Of a DNA stretch of 21,207 bases, positions 5,272-12,535 are shown in pieces (position 1 is the first letter of the stretch; each line of letters begins with the position of its first letter). The notes beneath the pieces are model-generated. The model saw nothing but the letters and a program-made list of their open reading frames with translations. It did not search any database and was not told where the DNA came from. The DNA is from a virus. The position numbers and the translations under genes are program-made. Where the stretch lies: positions 1 to 21,207 of the IMG/VR virus record IMGVR_UViG_3300044627_001038. One strand, given 5' to 3'.

Positions 5272-5688
5272 ATGGCTCTGGTACAAACGCTATGCTCTTC
5301 GTTCAAACAGGAGTCATGGCTGGGTATCCATGATTTGGATACCGACGTTTTGAAGATGGCGCTCTACACGAGCGCCGCTTCTCTTGGTGCAGACACCACG
5401 GCCTACACCCTCACAGGTGAAACGTCTGGCACAGGCTACACCGCTGGGGGCGAGATCCTCACCAACGTCCAAGTGCTTCTTTCTGGCACCACGGCGTATT
5501 GCACGTTTGATAACCCTGCTTGGCCGGGGTCTAGTTTTGTCACCCGTGGTGCGTTGATCTACAACACTTCCAAAGCCGACCGTGCTATTGCCGTTTTGGA
5601 CTTCGGTTCTGACAAAACTGCTGGGCCAAATTTCACGGTGCAACTGCCTGCTGCTTCTGCCACCACGGCAGTCATTCGATTTGCTTGA
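5272..5688 (+). CDS. Small beta-rich virion protein
   Basis: A 138-residue protein beginning MALVQTLCSSFKQESWLGIH, with LKMALYTSAASLGADTTAYT, TGETSGTGYTAGGEIL, RGALIYNTSKADRAIAVLDF and a final AVIRFA. The repeated short beta strands and turns suggest a beta-sandwich. I recall proteins with the xKMALYTSAA...TGEVSGTGYTAGG...RGALIYNxSK...AVIR layout from many phages, annotated as hypothetical or virion structural; the specific role (capsid decoration or tail) is not known to me. It lies directly between the second adaptor-like gene (contiguous stop-start) and the tail fibre gene, so a virion location is likely. There is no signal or TM segment. The start is fixed by the preceding TAA at 5269-5271. 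Confidence 0.65.
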   Translation: MALVQTLCSSFKQESWLGIHDLDTDVLKMALYTSAASLGADTTAYTLTGETSGTGYTAGGEILTNVQVLLSGTTAYCTFDNPAWPGSSFVTRGALIYNTSKADRAIAVLDFGSDKTAGPNFTVQLPAASATTAVIRFA

Positions 5689-5696
5689 GGTAAAAA

Positions 5697-7625
5697 ATGC
5701 CATCTTCATATACCACCTCGCTACGTCTTACGCTTCCTGCTACTGGGGAGTTGGCGGGCCAGTGGGGCCAAACCGTAAACACCGGCATTACTGAACTTCT
5801 GGATGCTGCGGTTGCAGGTACGGCGTCGATCTCTACATGGGGTGGCCCTGGAGTTGCGTACACGCTGAGTAACAATTCTGGCACTGCGGACGAAGCACGC
5901 CGGATGTTCATTGTGGCGACGGGCACTCCGGGTGAGGCCAAGAACGTCATCTGCCCTGCGGTCAGTAAATTTTACGTGTTCAGAAACGACACGACGGGTG
6001 GCTTTGCTCTGACGCTGAAGACCTCTGGTGGCACGGGTATTTCTGTCCCTGCGGGCCAGTACAAGCTCCTGTACTGCGATGGGACCAATGTAGTTGAAAC
6101 GTTCAACTCTGCCGGGGCCTTGACCCTGAGCGGAGCGTTGACAGTTAACGGAACAACCACACTGGCGTCTAACCCGACGCTCTCCGCAGGCACCGCCAAC
6201 GGCGTGACCTACCTCAACGGCAGCAAGGTGCTGACGAGCGGGAGTGCGCTGACGTTTGATGGGACGAATCTTGGTCTTCAAGTAACCCCTAATGCTTGGA
6301 GCACAACAACATCTGTTCTTGAAAATCCGTCTGGATCAATCTACACCTTTAGTGGCACTAACCAGATTGGTCTGAACTCAAACGCTTATTTCAACGGAAC
6401 GAACTGGATTTATCGCAACGCATCGTCTGTTGGCGCTTCAGATTTCTTCCAGCAGAACGGTTTCTTTGTTTGGCGGAACGCGGTTCCGGGAACTGCTGGC
6501 AACATCATTTCCTACTCCGAACAAATGCGCCTCACCAGCACCGGGCTGGGGATTGGGACGAGTTCGCCAGCGGCAAAGTTTGAAACCTTTGACAGCACTG
6601 TTAGTGGTGCGTTTGTTGCAAACACTCCTTCTACATGGCGAGTTGCTCAAGTCAGAAACAACGGAACTGTAAATGCAAATAACGCCGCTGGCATTGCTTT
6701 TGTTGGCCGAACAGATGTGCAGCCTGCTGGTATTGTTGGTGTTCAATCTACAACAGGTGGAGGAGTTGCAGCGTTAGCTTTTCTTACTGTCTCCAGCAAC
6801 GCAACAGCAGAGTCCATGCGCCTCGACTCCTCCGGCAACCTCGGGATTGGGACAACAAGTCCATCGGCACGGTTTGTTATTTCTGACTCTAACGCAGCAG
6901 GATTTGAATTTAACCCAAATGCTTCTGGGTTAGGACAGCTTGAAATGTATAACCGAAGCACTGCTGCATATTTTGAACTTGCTATAAATTCCAAAGATAT
7001 TCGTTTTAATACTGGAACTTCCCCAGTAGAACGCGCCCGCATCACGAGCGGGGGTGATTTGCTGGTGGGGACGACAGCAACCACCTCAGGCGCAAGGCTC
7101 GATGTCAAGGGGGTTGATAGCACCGGAGGTAACTACTGCGTGTTTTTTGAGAATAGCAGCAGTGCTTTGCTGTTGGCTGTTCAAAACGATGGCAGGTGGA
7201 GGTCTGGAACAGCAGCAGCGTCTCCGTATAACTTTGTCGTAGGCGCAACGAACAGGGATTTGTTTGTAGACAACGCTGGCGAGATTGGTTATGTCGCATC
7301 CGTCCGCGCCAGCAAAATTAACATTACTCCGGTTGCCGATACTGAATGGCTGCTGCAACTAAACCCCGTCACATTTAACTTCCGCAAGAAAGACGCGGAA
7401 GGCAACTATACGGATAAAGCAGACGGGCCTATCAAACATGGCCTGATTGCGGAAGAAGTAGAATCGGTAAATCCTGACCTTTGTTTCTACGACGATGAAG
7501 ACAAGGGTGGCGCACTTCGTGGTGTGAACTACTCGCACCTCATCACGCCAATGCTGAAACTGCTGCAAGAACAGCAAGCCCTCATCACCGACCTCCGCGC
7601 CCGTGTCGCGGCGCTTGAAGCCTAA
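5697..7625 (+). CDS. Tail fibre protein with C-terminal S74 intramolecular chaperone
   Basis: A 642-residue protein. Residues 1-45 (TLPATGELAGQWGQTVNTGI) look like the virion-attachment end common in phage tail fibres. The middle is Thr/Gly/Ser-rich beta structure with recurring elements: LGIGTSSP near 284, LGIGTTSP near 382 and LLVGTTATTSG near 455. The C-terminal 108 residues form a peptidase S74 (endosialidase-type) chaperone: SVRASKINITPV has S535 and K540 with the five-residue spacing of the known Ser-Lys dyad, then WLLQLNPVTFNFRKKD, HGLIAEEVESVNPDL and a terminal coiled coil (LITDLRARVAALEA). In this family the chaperone helps trimerise the fibre and then cuts itself off just before the Ser, here near residue 534. 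GAGG (5687-5690) precedes the ATG by 6 bases. The receptor is unknown. Base composition varies along the gene, suggesting mosaic origin. Confidence 0.88.
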   Translation: MPSSYTTSLRLTLPATGELAGQWGQTVNTGITELLDAAVAGTASISTWGGPGVAYTLSNNSGTADEARRMFIVATGTPGEAKNVICPAVSKFYVFRNDTTGGFALTLKTSGGTGISVPAGQYKLLYCDGTNVVETFNSAGALTLSGALTVNGTTTLASNPTLSAGTANGVTYLNGSKVLTSGSALTFDGTNLGLQVTPNAWSTTTSVLENPSGSIYTFSGTNQIGLNSNAYFNGTNWIYRNASSVGASDFFQQNGFFVWRNAVPGTAGNIISYSEQMRLTSTGLGIGTSSPAAKFETFDSTVSGAFVANTPSTWRVAQVRNNGTVNANNAAGIAFVGRTDVQPAGIVGVQSTTGGGVAALAFLTVSSNATAESMRLDSSGNLGIGTTSPSARFVISDSNAAGFEFNPNASGLGQLEMYNRSTAAYFELAINSKDIRFNTGTSPVERARITSGGDLLVGTTATTSGARLDVKGVDSTGGNYCVFFENSSSALLLAVQNDGRWRSGTAAASPYNFVVGATNRDLFVDNAGEIGYVASVRASKINITPVADTEWLLQLNPVTFNFRKKDAEGNYTDKADGPIKHGLIAEEVESVNPDLCFYDDEDKGGALRGVNYSHLITPMLKLLQEQQALITDLRARVAALEA

Positions 7626-7642
7626 CCCCTGAAAGGACAACC

Positions 7643-7951
7643 ATGAACTGGCAAATCTCTTCCCTTGACCACACTCTCCCCGAGTGCTGCGTGACCACTG
7701 CCCACTGGCGTGTATCAAAGACCGACGGCACAGCCAGCGCCAGCGTCTACGGCACGATCTCGTTGCCGCACAAGGATCACGACGCCCCCGACTTCATCCC
7801 TTACGAAGACCTGACCGAGGCGCAAGTCATTCAGTGGGTCAAGGACCAGATGGGCGCCAACCAAGTCGCTGCGTATGAGGCCGCAGTGCAAGGGCAGATT
7901 GATGCGCAAGTCAACCCGACACAGGCTTCAGGCCTGCCTTGGAGCAACTGA
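7643..7951 (+). CDS. Small protein next to the tail fibre (DUF7936-like)
   Basis: A 102-residue acidic protein: MNWQISSLDHTLPECCVTTA, HWRVSKTDGTASASVYGTIS, then PHKDHDAPDFIPYEDLTEAQ, QVIQWVKDQMGANQVAAYEA and a short tail. A beta-rich N-terminal half is followed by helices with a (F)IPYEDLTEAQVIxWVK motif. I recall this family from phages, near fibre genes, as a small DUF (perhaps DUF7936); the function is unconfirmed, and a fibre-assembly or structural role is a guess from location. AAAGGA (7630-7636 region) supports the ATG at 7643. The TGA overlaps the next ATG by one base (TGATG). Confidence 0.65.
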   Translation: MNWQISSLDHTLPECCVTTAHWRVSKTDGTASASVYGTISLPHKDHDAPDFIPYEDLTEAQVIQWVKDQMGANQVAAYEAAVQGQIDAQVNPTQASGLPWSN

Positions 7952-8121
7952 TGAACGAGCCCAAGATCACCCTTACTGATCTGTCCGTCAACGACATGAA
8001 CGTGCTGCTCGCTGGCCTGGGCAAGCTACCGCTGGACGCTGCGTACCCTGTGTTCGTGAAGGTCAAGGCGCAAGCTGAAGCGCAGATCGCGGCACCTGAG
8101 TCTGCTGGCCTGAGCGACTGA
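7951..8121 (+). CDS. Small acidic-helical protein, unknown
   Basis: A 56-residue protein starting at an ATG that overlaps the previous stop (TGATG at 7949-7953), with GGAG at 7941-7944, 6 bases away. The sequence MNEPKITLTDLSVNDMNVLL is followed by AGLGKLPLDAAYPVFVKVKA and an Ala/Gln/Glu helix. A similar LTxxxVNxxLxxLGxLPxxxxxxLxxKxxxQ plan occurs in small phage proteins I recall, but I cannot name a family. A longer in-frame start at 7939 lies inside the previous gene and is less likely. The lysis cassette starts 2 bases downstream. Confidence 0.6.
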   Translation: MNEPKITLTDLSVNDMNVLLAGLGKLPLDAAYPVFVKVKAQAEAQIAAPESAGLSD

Positions 8122-8123
8122 TC

Positions 8124-8396
8124 ATGGCTTGGTCAGACGTACTGAAAGCGATCATCCCCATCGTGGTGGCCTGTATCGCATGGCTGCTGGGGCAAGTGAA
8201 CTCTTTCTCTGAGCGCCTGACCAAGATCGAAGGCAGCATGCCTGCGCTTATCACCTCTACCGGCGTACCAACCGACAGCCCTATATCTGCCGAGAAACGC
8301 GCCATTCTCAAAGAGCAGTTGATGAACCACATCAACGAGCTTCAGGTCAAGGTCAGGCTGCTTGAAGAGCGCGAACGTATCAAAGGAGCCAAGTGA
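8124..8396 (+). CDS. N-terminally anchored coiled-coil membrane protein, possible i-spanin
   Basis: A 90-residue protein with one N-terminal hydrophobic segment (IIPIVVACIAWLLGQV, about residues 10-25), a polar linker containing Pro-Thr-Ser residues, and a C-terminal helix, EQLMNHINELQVKVRLLEER, that looks like a coiled coil. This layout fits inner-membrane spanins (Rz type), which join the inner and outer membranes in the last step of lysis, and its place just before a holin-like gene and an endolysin supports a lysis role. I see no embedded lipoprotein (Rz1-like) ORF, so a non-spanin membrane protein is possible. The TGA overlaps the next ATG (TGATG). Confidence 0.6.
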   Translation: MAWSDVLKAIIPIVVACIAWLLGQVNSFSERLTKIEGSMPALITSTGVPTDSPISAEKRAILKEQLMNHINELQVKVRLLEERERIKGAK

Positions 8397-8866
8397 TGTT
8401 TGAGTCGCTGATCGGTGGTCTGTTTGGCGGTTTGCTTCGCCTCGCGCCAGAGGTGTTTAAGCTCTTTGATAAGAAGAATGAACGGGCGCATGAGCTTCGC
8501 ATGGTCGAAGCCGAGATGGAGTTTGCCAAGATCCGGGGTGAGATCGCCATGCGGCAGGTCGAAGCGCAGATGACGATGGCCGAGATGGACACGATGGCTC
8601 AGGCGTTCAAGGAGCAGTCCGAGACCGCCAAGAATGCCGGGTGGTTTGTCTCCGCAATCTCAGCGCTGGTGCGCCCGATGGTCACCTACGCCTTCCTGGC
8701 TCTGTACGCCTCTGTGAAGATTGCTGCTTTCTTGATTGCCATAGAACAGAACGGCAACTGGAAGGAGGTCTTGGTCACGATGTGGGGCGCAGACGATCTT
8801 GCTGTCTTCAACATGATCATCTCCTTCTGGTTTGTCGGACGGGTGTATGAGCGGTCCAGCAAGTGA
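8396..8866 (+). CDS. Holin-like membrane protein (3TM holin-type architecture)
   Basis: A 156-residue protein. The N-terminus FESLIGGLFGGLLRLAPEVF looks membrane-active, residues about 25-80 form a charged, coiled-coil-like helix, and hydrophobic segments follow at about 94-116 (RPMVTYAFLALYASVKIAAF) and 134-150 (DDLAVFNMIISFWFVGRVYE). The RP before the first TM and the F-W-F-x-G-R pattern at the second are shared, as I recall, with the 3TM holin family named for gene-transfer-agent release. Placed between a coiled-coil membrane protein and the endolysin, it is the best candidate for the main holin. I prefer the ATG at 8396 (AAAGGAG at 8382-8388) over the GTG at 8393. Its 3' end overlaps the endolysin start by 20 bases. 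A structural membrane role is possible. Confidence 0.6.
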   Translation: MFESLIGGLFGGLLRLAPEVFKLFDKKNERAHELRMVEAEMEFAKIRGEIAMRQVEAQMTMAEMDTMAQAFKEQSETAKNAGWFVSAISALVRPMVTYAFLALYASVKIAAFLIAIEQNGNWKEVLVTMWGADDLAVFNMIISFWFVGRVYERSSK

Positions 8867-9308
8867 GGCGATAGACATCGCCGCTGCTCTGTGCCGCCCT
8901 TTTGAGGGGCTAAGGCTGAAGCCATACATCTGCCCAGCGGGCTACCCCACGATTGGCTATGGAACCGTTTTCAAGCCTGACGGCACCAAAGTGACGATGG
9001 AGCACCCCGAGATCACCAAGGAAATTGCAGACGAGTGGTTGCTGTCTGAGCTACAAACGAACTATCTGGCGGGGGTTTTGAAGGCTTCGCCGGGGTTGCT
9101 TGCGTTTCCGAAAGCCCTTGGGGCTATGACCGACTTTGCTTACAATCTTGGCGTGGCCCGGTATCGCGGCAGCACCCTTCGGCGCAAGATTGACGAGCAG
9201 GACTGGGAAGGTGCCAAGGAGCAACTCGCCCTGTGGGTACGCGGCGGCGGCAAAGTATTACCCGGTCTGGTGAAACGTAGAGCCGCAGAGATTGCTTTGC
9301 TGGGGTAA
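8847..9308 (+). CDS. Endolysin, T4-lysozyme family (GH24)
   Basis: A 153-residue muramidase that cuts the beta-1,4 bond between MurNAc and GlcNAc in peptidoglycan. The N-terminal catalytic block RPFEGLRLKPYICPAGYPTI contains E20, C29 and T35 in the Glu-(8)-Asp/Cys-(5)-Thr spacing of T4 lysozyme E11-D20-T26; the usual Asp is Cys here. TIGYGT follows. The middle contains the AMTDFAYNLGVARYRGSTL helix and the end GLVKRRAAEIALL; both match the GH24 fold. The length is normal and there is no signal or SAR anchor, so it should need a holin to reach the wall. I chose the ATG at 8847 over a TTG at 8832 because it is a standard start and sits 20 bases inside the upstream gene's end. The nearest SD-like sequence is weak, so translation may be coupled. 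Confidence 0.9.
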   Translation: MSGPASEAIDIAAALCRPFEGLRLKPYICPAGYPTIGYGTVFKPDGTKVTMEHPEITKEIADEWLLSELQTNYLAGVLKASPGLLAFPKALGAMTDFAYNLGVARYRGSTLRRKIDEQDWEGAKEQLALWVRGGGKVLPGLVKRRAAEIALLG

Positions 9309-9310
9309 AT

Positions 9311-11167
9311 ATGCTCAAGAAGATACAACTCAAGCCCGGCGTCAATAAAGAGAACACTAGGTATACCACTGAGGGCGGGTGGTTTGACTGTGACAAAGTA
9401 CGCTTTCGTTACGGCACACCAGAGAAAATTGGCGGCTGGAATCAGCTATCAAACGTAAGCACATTTGAAGGCACGGCGCGTTCGCTGTGGCCGTGGTCGT
9501 CTTTGCTGGGTGTCGGAACGAACCTCAAGTTCTACATCATGTACGGCAGTGCGTACTTTGATATCACGCCGATAAGAGAGACCACAGCCGCAGGGGCCAT
9601 TACTTTTGCTGCTACAAACGGCAGCGCGACCATCACGGCTACTGACATAGCGCACGGAGCAATAACTGGAGACTTCGTTACTTTCAGCGGTGCAGTATCT
9701 TTAGGCGGGAACATTACAGCCACCGTCTTAAACCAAGAATACCAAATCACTGTACTGACGGTTGACACGTACACGTTCACTGCTACCGCTACAGCCAATG
9801 CGTCAGACTCAGGTAACGGCGGCGCAGCCGTAGTAGGCGCTTATCAAATCAACGTAGGTCCAGCTACTCAAACACCTTTGGCTGGGTGGGGCGCGGGGCC
9901 TTGGGGTGGTGGCGCGTGGGGTATCGGGAGCACATCACTTGAGTCCCTGCGCGTGTGGGACCAGCAGAATTTTGGCGAGGATCTGATCTTCGGCCCCACG
10001 GACGGGCCGCTGTACTACTGGGATAATTCTTCTGGTCTTTCCGCCCGTGGTGTAAACCTGACCTCACTTACCGGCGCGACGGACGTCCCGACGGTGCAGC
10101 GGCTGATGCTTGTGTCTGATGCTTCGCGTTTTGTTCTGGCGTTTGGGTGCAATGACTACGGTACAGCTACCCAGAACCCGATGCTGATCCGGTGGTCAGA
10201 TCAAGAAAGCGCGGTCAACTGGACGCCCGCAGCGACCAACCAAGCAGGAAGCCTCACGCTGTCTCACGGGTCTGAAATCACAGGCGTAGCCCAGGTTCGG
10301 CAGGAGATCTTGGTCTGGACAGACATCGCTCTGTATTCGCTTCAGTACCTCGGCCCCCCGATTGTGTGGGGCTCACAGATCCTTGCCGATAACGTCACGT
10401 TGATGAGCGACCGGGCGATGGTCACGGGGTCAGGCGTGCTGTACTGGATGGGTGAAGATAAGTTCTATGTGTACGACGGGCGGGTGCAAACACTCCCCTG
10501 CGATTTGCGGAAACACATTTTTAGTGATTTCAATCAGAACCAGAGAGAGCAAGTCTTTGCTTCTACCGTAGAACAGTTCACAGAAGTCTGGTGGTTCTAC
10601 TGTTCTGCGGATAACAATACTGCGTCTCCTGACAGGTACGTTGTTTACAACTACGTGGAGAAAATTTGGTATTACGGAAACATGGACCGCACCGCATGGA
10701 TGGATGCGAGCATCATCAGCAACTTACCTATTGCGGCTTACGGTGACCAGCTTCTGTACCATGAGTCCGGTGTAGACGACAACACCACAGGGACCGCTGT
10801 GCCGCTTGAGGCGTACATCACCTCGTCAGAATTTGACATTGACGACGGGCACAATTTTGCGTTTGTGTGGCGGGTGCTGCCTGACATCACGTTCCGGGGG
10901 TCTACGGCGAACAACCCCAGCGCAACGCTGACGCTTCTGCCCTTGCAGAACTCAGGCTCGGGGTACAACAACCCTGCATCCTTGGGCGGGTCAGACAACG
11001 GCGCAATCGTGCGCTCGGCAACAGTCCCGGTGGAGGAGTTCACGGGCCAAGTCAACATCCGCGTGCGCGGGCGGCAGATGTCCATCAAAATTGCGTCTAC
11101 AGACCTGGGCGTGACATGGCAGTTGGGCTCCCCCCGGATTGACCTGCGGCCCGACGGAAGGCGCTGA
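9311..11167 (+). CDS. Tail nozzle/stabilisation-like virion protein with FCCH-like insert
   Basis: A 618-residue beta-rich protein. It starts MLKKIQLKPGVNKENTRYTT, then GGWFDCDKVRFRYGTPEKIG and a Trp-rich stretch. Residues about 105-160 (SGAVSLGGNITATVLNQEYQ, ITVLTVDTYTFTA) resemble the FCCH-like small beta domain found in some phage proteins. The main body contains repeated strand blades such as VWDQQNFGEDLIFGPTDGPLY and YVVYNYVEKIWYYGNM, consistent with a propeller. The C-terminus has DFDDG-type strands and RGRQMSIKI. This architecture, and an N-terminal KVRFRxGxPEKIGGW signature, is one I associate with P22 gp10-like tail proteins of podoviruses (nozzle or stabilisation). The match is from memory and unverified. 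GGGG at 9302-9305 precedes the ATG by 5 bases; the stop overlaps the next ATG. Confidence 0.6.
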   Translation: MLKKIQLKPGVNKENTRYTTEGGWFDCDKVRFRYGTPEKIGGWNQLSNVSTFEGTARSLWPWSSLLGVGTNLKFYIMYGSAYFDITPIRETTAAGAITFAATNGSATITATDIAHGAITGDFVTFSGAVSLGGNITATVLNQEYQITVLTVDTYTFTATATANASDSGNGGAAVVGAYQINVGPATQTPLAGWGAGPWGGGAWGIGSTSLESLRVWDQQNFGEDLIFGPTDGPLYYWDNSSGLSARGVNLTSLTGATDVPTVQRLMLVSDASRFVLAFGCNDYGTATQNPMLIRWSDQESAVNWTPAATNQAGSLTLSHGSEITGVAQVRQEILVWTDIALYSLQYLGPPIVWGSQILADNVTLMSDRAMVTGSGVLYWMGEDKFYVYDGRVQTLPCDLRKHIFSDFNQNQREQVFASTVEQFTEVWWFYCSADNNTASPDRYVVYNYVEKIWYYGNMDRTAWMDASIISNLPIAAYGDQLLYHESGVDDNTTGTAVPLEAYITSSEFDIDDGHNFAFVWRVLPDITFRGSTANNPSATLTLLPLQNSGSGYNNPASLGGSDNGAIVRSATVPVEEFTGQVNIRVRGRQMSIKIASTDLGVTWQLGSPRIDLRPDGRR

Positions 11168-12534
11168 TGTCCATCCTCTCCACAGTCATCAAGCGGTTTG
11201 TAGCCCCGGCGCTACCCCAAGCCTCGCAGGAGTACGACCAGAAGTACTTCGACAAGTTCAACTCAATCCTGCGCCTGTACTTCAACCAAATCGACCAACT
11301 CCTGGGGCAACTTGTGAGCACATCTGCAACCGTTCCAGTCTCCATCGGCGGGACCAACGTCGATGCCTTTGGTCGGCTAAGAACCAGCGCTCCTTACACG
11401 ATTTTTGACTCTCAGAACCGCTACGCTATTGACAATCAGTTTGACACCAGCACCGCCACTGGAGGCTCAACAACGTACCTGCTAAACGAATCATCGGTAC
11501 GGATGGATGTCACCACCTCCAGTGGTTCTGAAGTTGTAAGGCAGTCTTACAGGTGCATGCCGTACCAGCCGGGTAAGGGTTTGTTGTGTTTGGCTACGTT
11601 CGTGATGAACACCGCCAAGACGGGGCTTCGCCAGCGGGTGGGGTACTTTGGAACCCAGAACGGCGTGTTCCTCCAACAGAACGACAGCACCGTTTCCTTT
11701 GTCCTGAGGTCTTACATCTCAGGATCTGTCAGTGATGCGCGGATCGTGACGCAGGACAACTGGAACGGCGACAAACTTGACGGCACGGGAGACTCCGGGT
11801 TTACCCTTGACCTGACCAAAGCACAAATTTTGTGGATGGACTTTGAGTGGCTTGGTGTTGGGTCTGTTCGCTGCGGGTTCATCATTGACGGTCAGTACAT
11901 CGTCTGCCACACGTTTGAAAATGCAAACGATATCACTTCTGTGTACATGACCACGGCAATTTTGCCGGTCAGGTATGAGATTACCAACACCGCAGCGACG
12001 GCCAGCGCTTCGTCCTTGAAGCAAATTTGCTCTTCGGTGGTTTCAGAAGGTGGCTACGAGCAGACTTCCATTGAGCACGTGGCCCGCAGGACAACGATCA
12101 AAACTTCGATTGGTACGACCTTTCTCCCTCTGGTGTCCATCCGGCTGGCTTCCACCGCGCTGAACGCAGTGGTGTTGCCCGTAAAATTTAACGTGATGCC
12201 GACCTCGACGGGAGATGACTTTGAGGTTATCCTGGCAAAGAACAGCACAGGGCTGACTGGGGCCTCTTGGGCTGCGGTCGCAAGCGATGCCAACGTGGAG
12301 ATGGACACCTCTGCCACGGCCATGACGGTAGGCACCATTGTGGATATCCAGTACGTGAAGTCCACTAACCAGTCCAGCGGGACGATCAACCAGACTGCTG
12401 GGTACAACTGGGATCTTCAGTTGGGCTCCTCCTTGACGGGGACGAGTGATATCTATACGCTGGGCATCCGGGTGCTGTCGGGCTCCTCCGGCGCTGCCAT
12501 CGGGTCTTTGACCTTCTACGATTTGACGCAGTGA
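11167..12534 (+). CDS. Beta-rich virion structural protein, unknown function
   Basis: A 455-residue protein. A short N-terminal helix (EYDQKYFDKFNSILRLYFNQ, about 22-41) is followed by mostly beta sequence: DAFGRLRTSAPYTIFDSQNR, RQSYRCMPYQPGKGLLC, TGLRQRVGYFGTQNGVFLQQ and KAQILWMDFEWLGVGSVRCG. The pattern AFGRLRxSxPxTxFDSxxxY...YQPGKxL...GYFxxxNGVFL...EWLGVGSVRxGFxIDGQ is one I recall as a conserved family in phages, described only as structural. There is no enzyme signature. It overlaps the previous gene as TGATG and has GGAAGG at 11156-11161. Its location between a nozzle-like protein and the internal-protein block fits a tail or capsid part. Assignment to a specific virion site is not possible from the window. 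Confidence 0.62.
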   Translation: MSILSTVIKRFVAPALPQASQEYDQKYFDKFNSILRLYFNQIDQLLGQLVSTSATVPVSIGGTNVDAFGRLRTSAPYTIFDSQNRYAIDNQFDTSTATGGSTTYLLNESSVRMDVTTSSGSEVVRQSYRCMPYQPGKGLLCLATFVMNTAKTGLRQRVGYFGTQNGVFLQQNDSTVSFVLRSYISGSVSDARIVTQDNWNGDKLDGTGDSGFTLDLTKAQILWMDFEWLGVGSVRCGFIIDGQYIVCHTFENANDITSVYMTTAILPVRYEITNTAATASASSLKQICSSVVSEGGYEQTSIEHVARRTTIKTSIGTTFLPLVSIRLASTALNAVVLPVKFNVMPTSTGDDFEVILAKNSTGLTGASWAAVASDANVEMDTSATAMTVGTIVDIQYVKSTNQSSGTINQTAGYNWDLQLGSSLTGTSDIYTLGIRVLSGSSGAAIGSLTFYDLTQ

Positions 12535-12535
12535 T

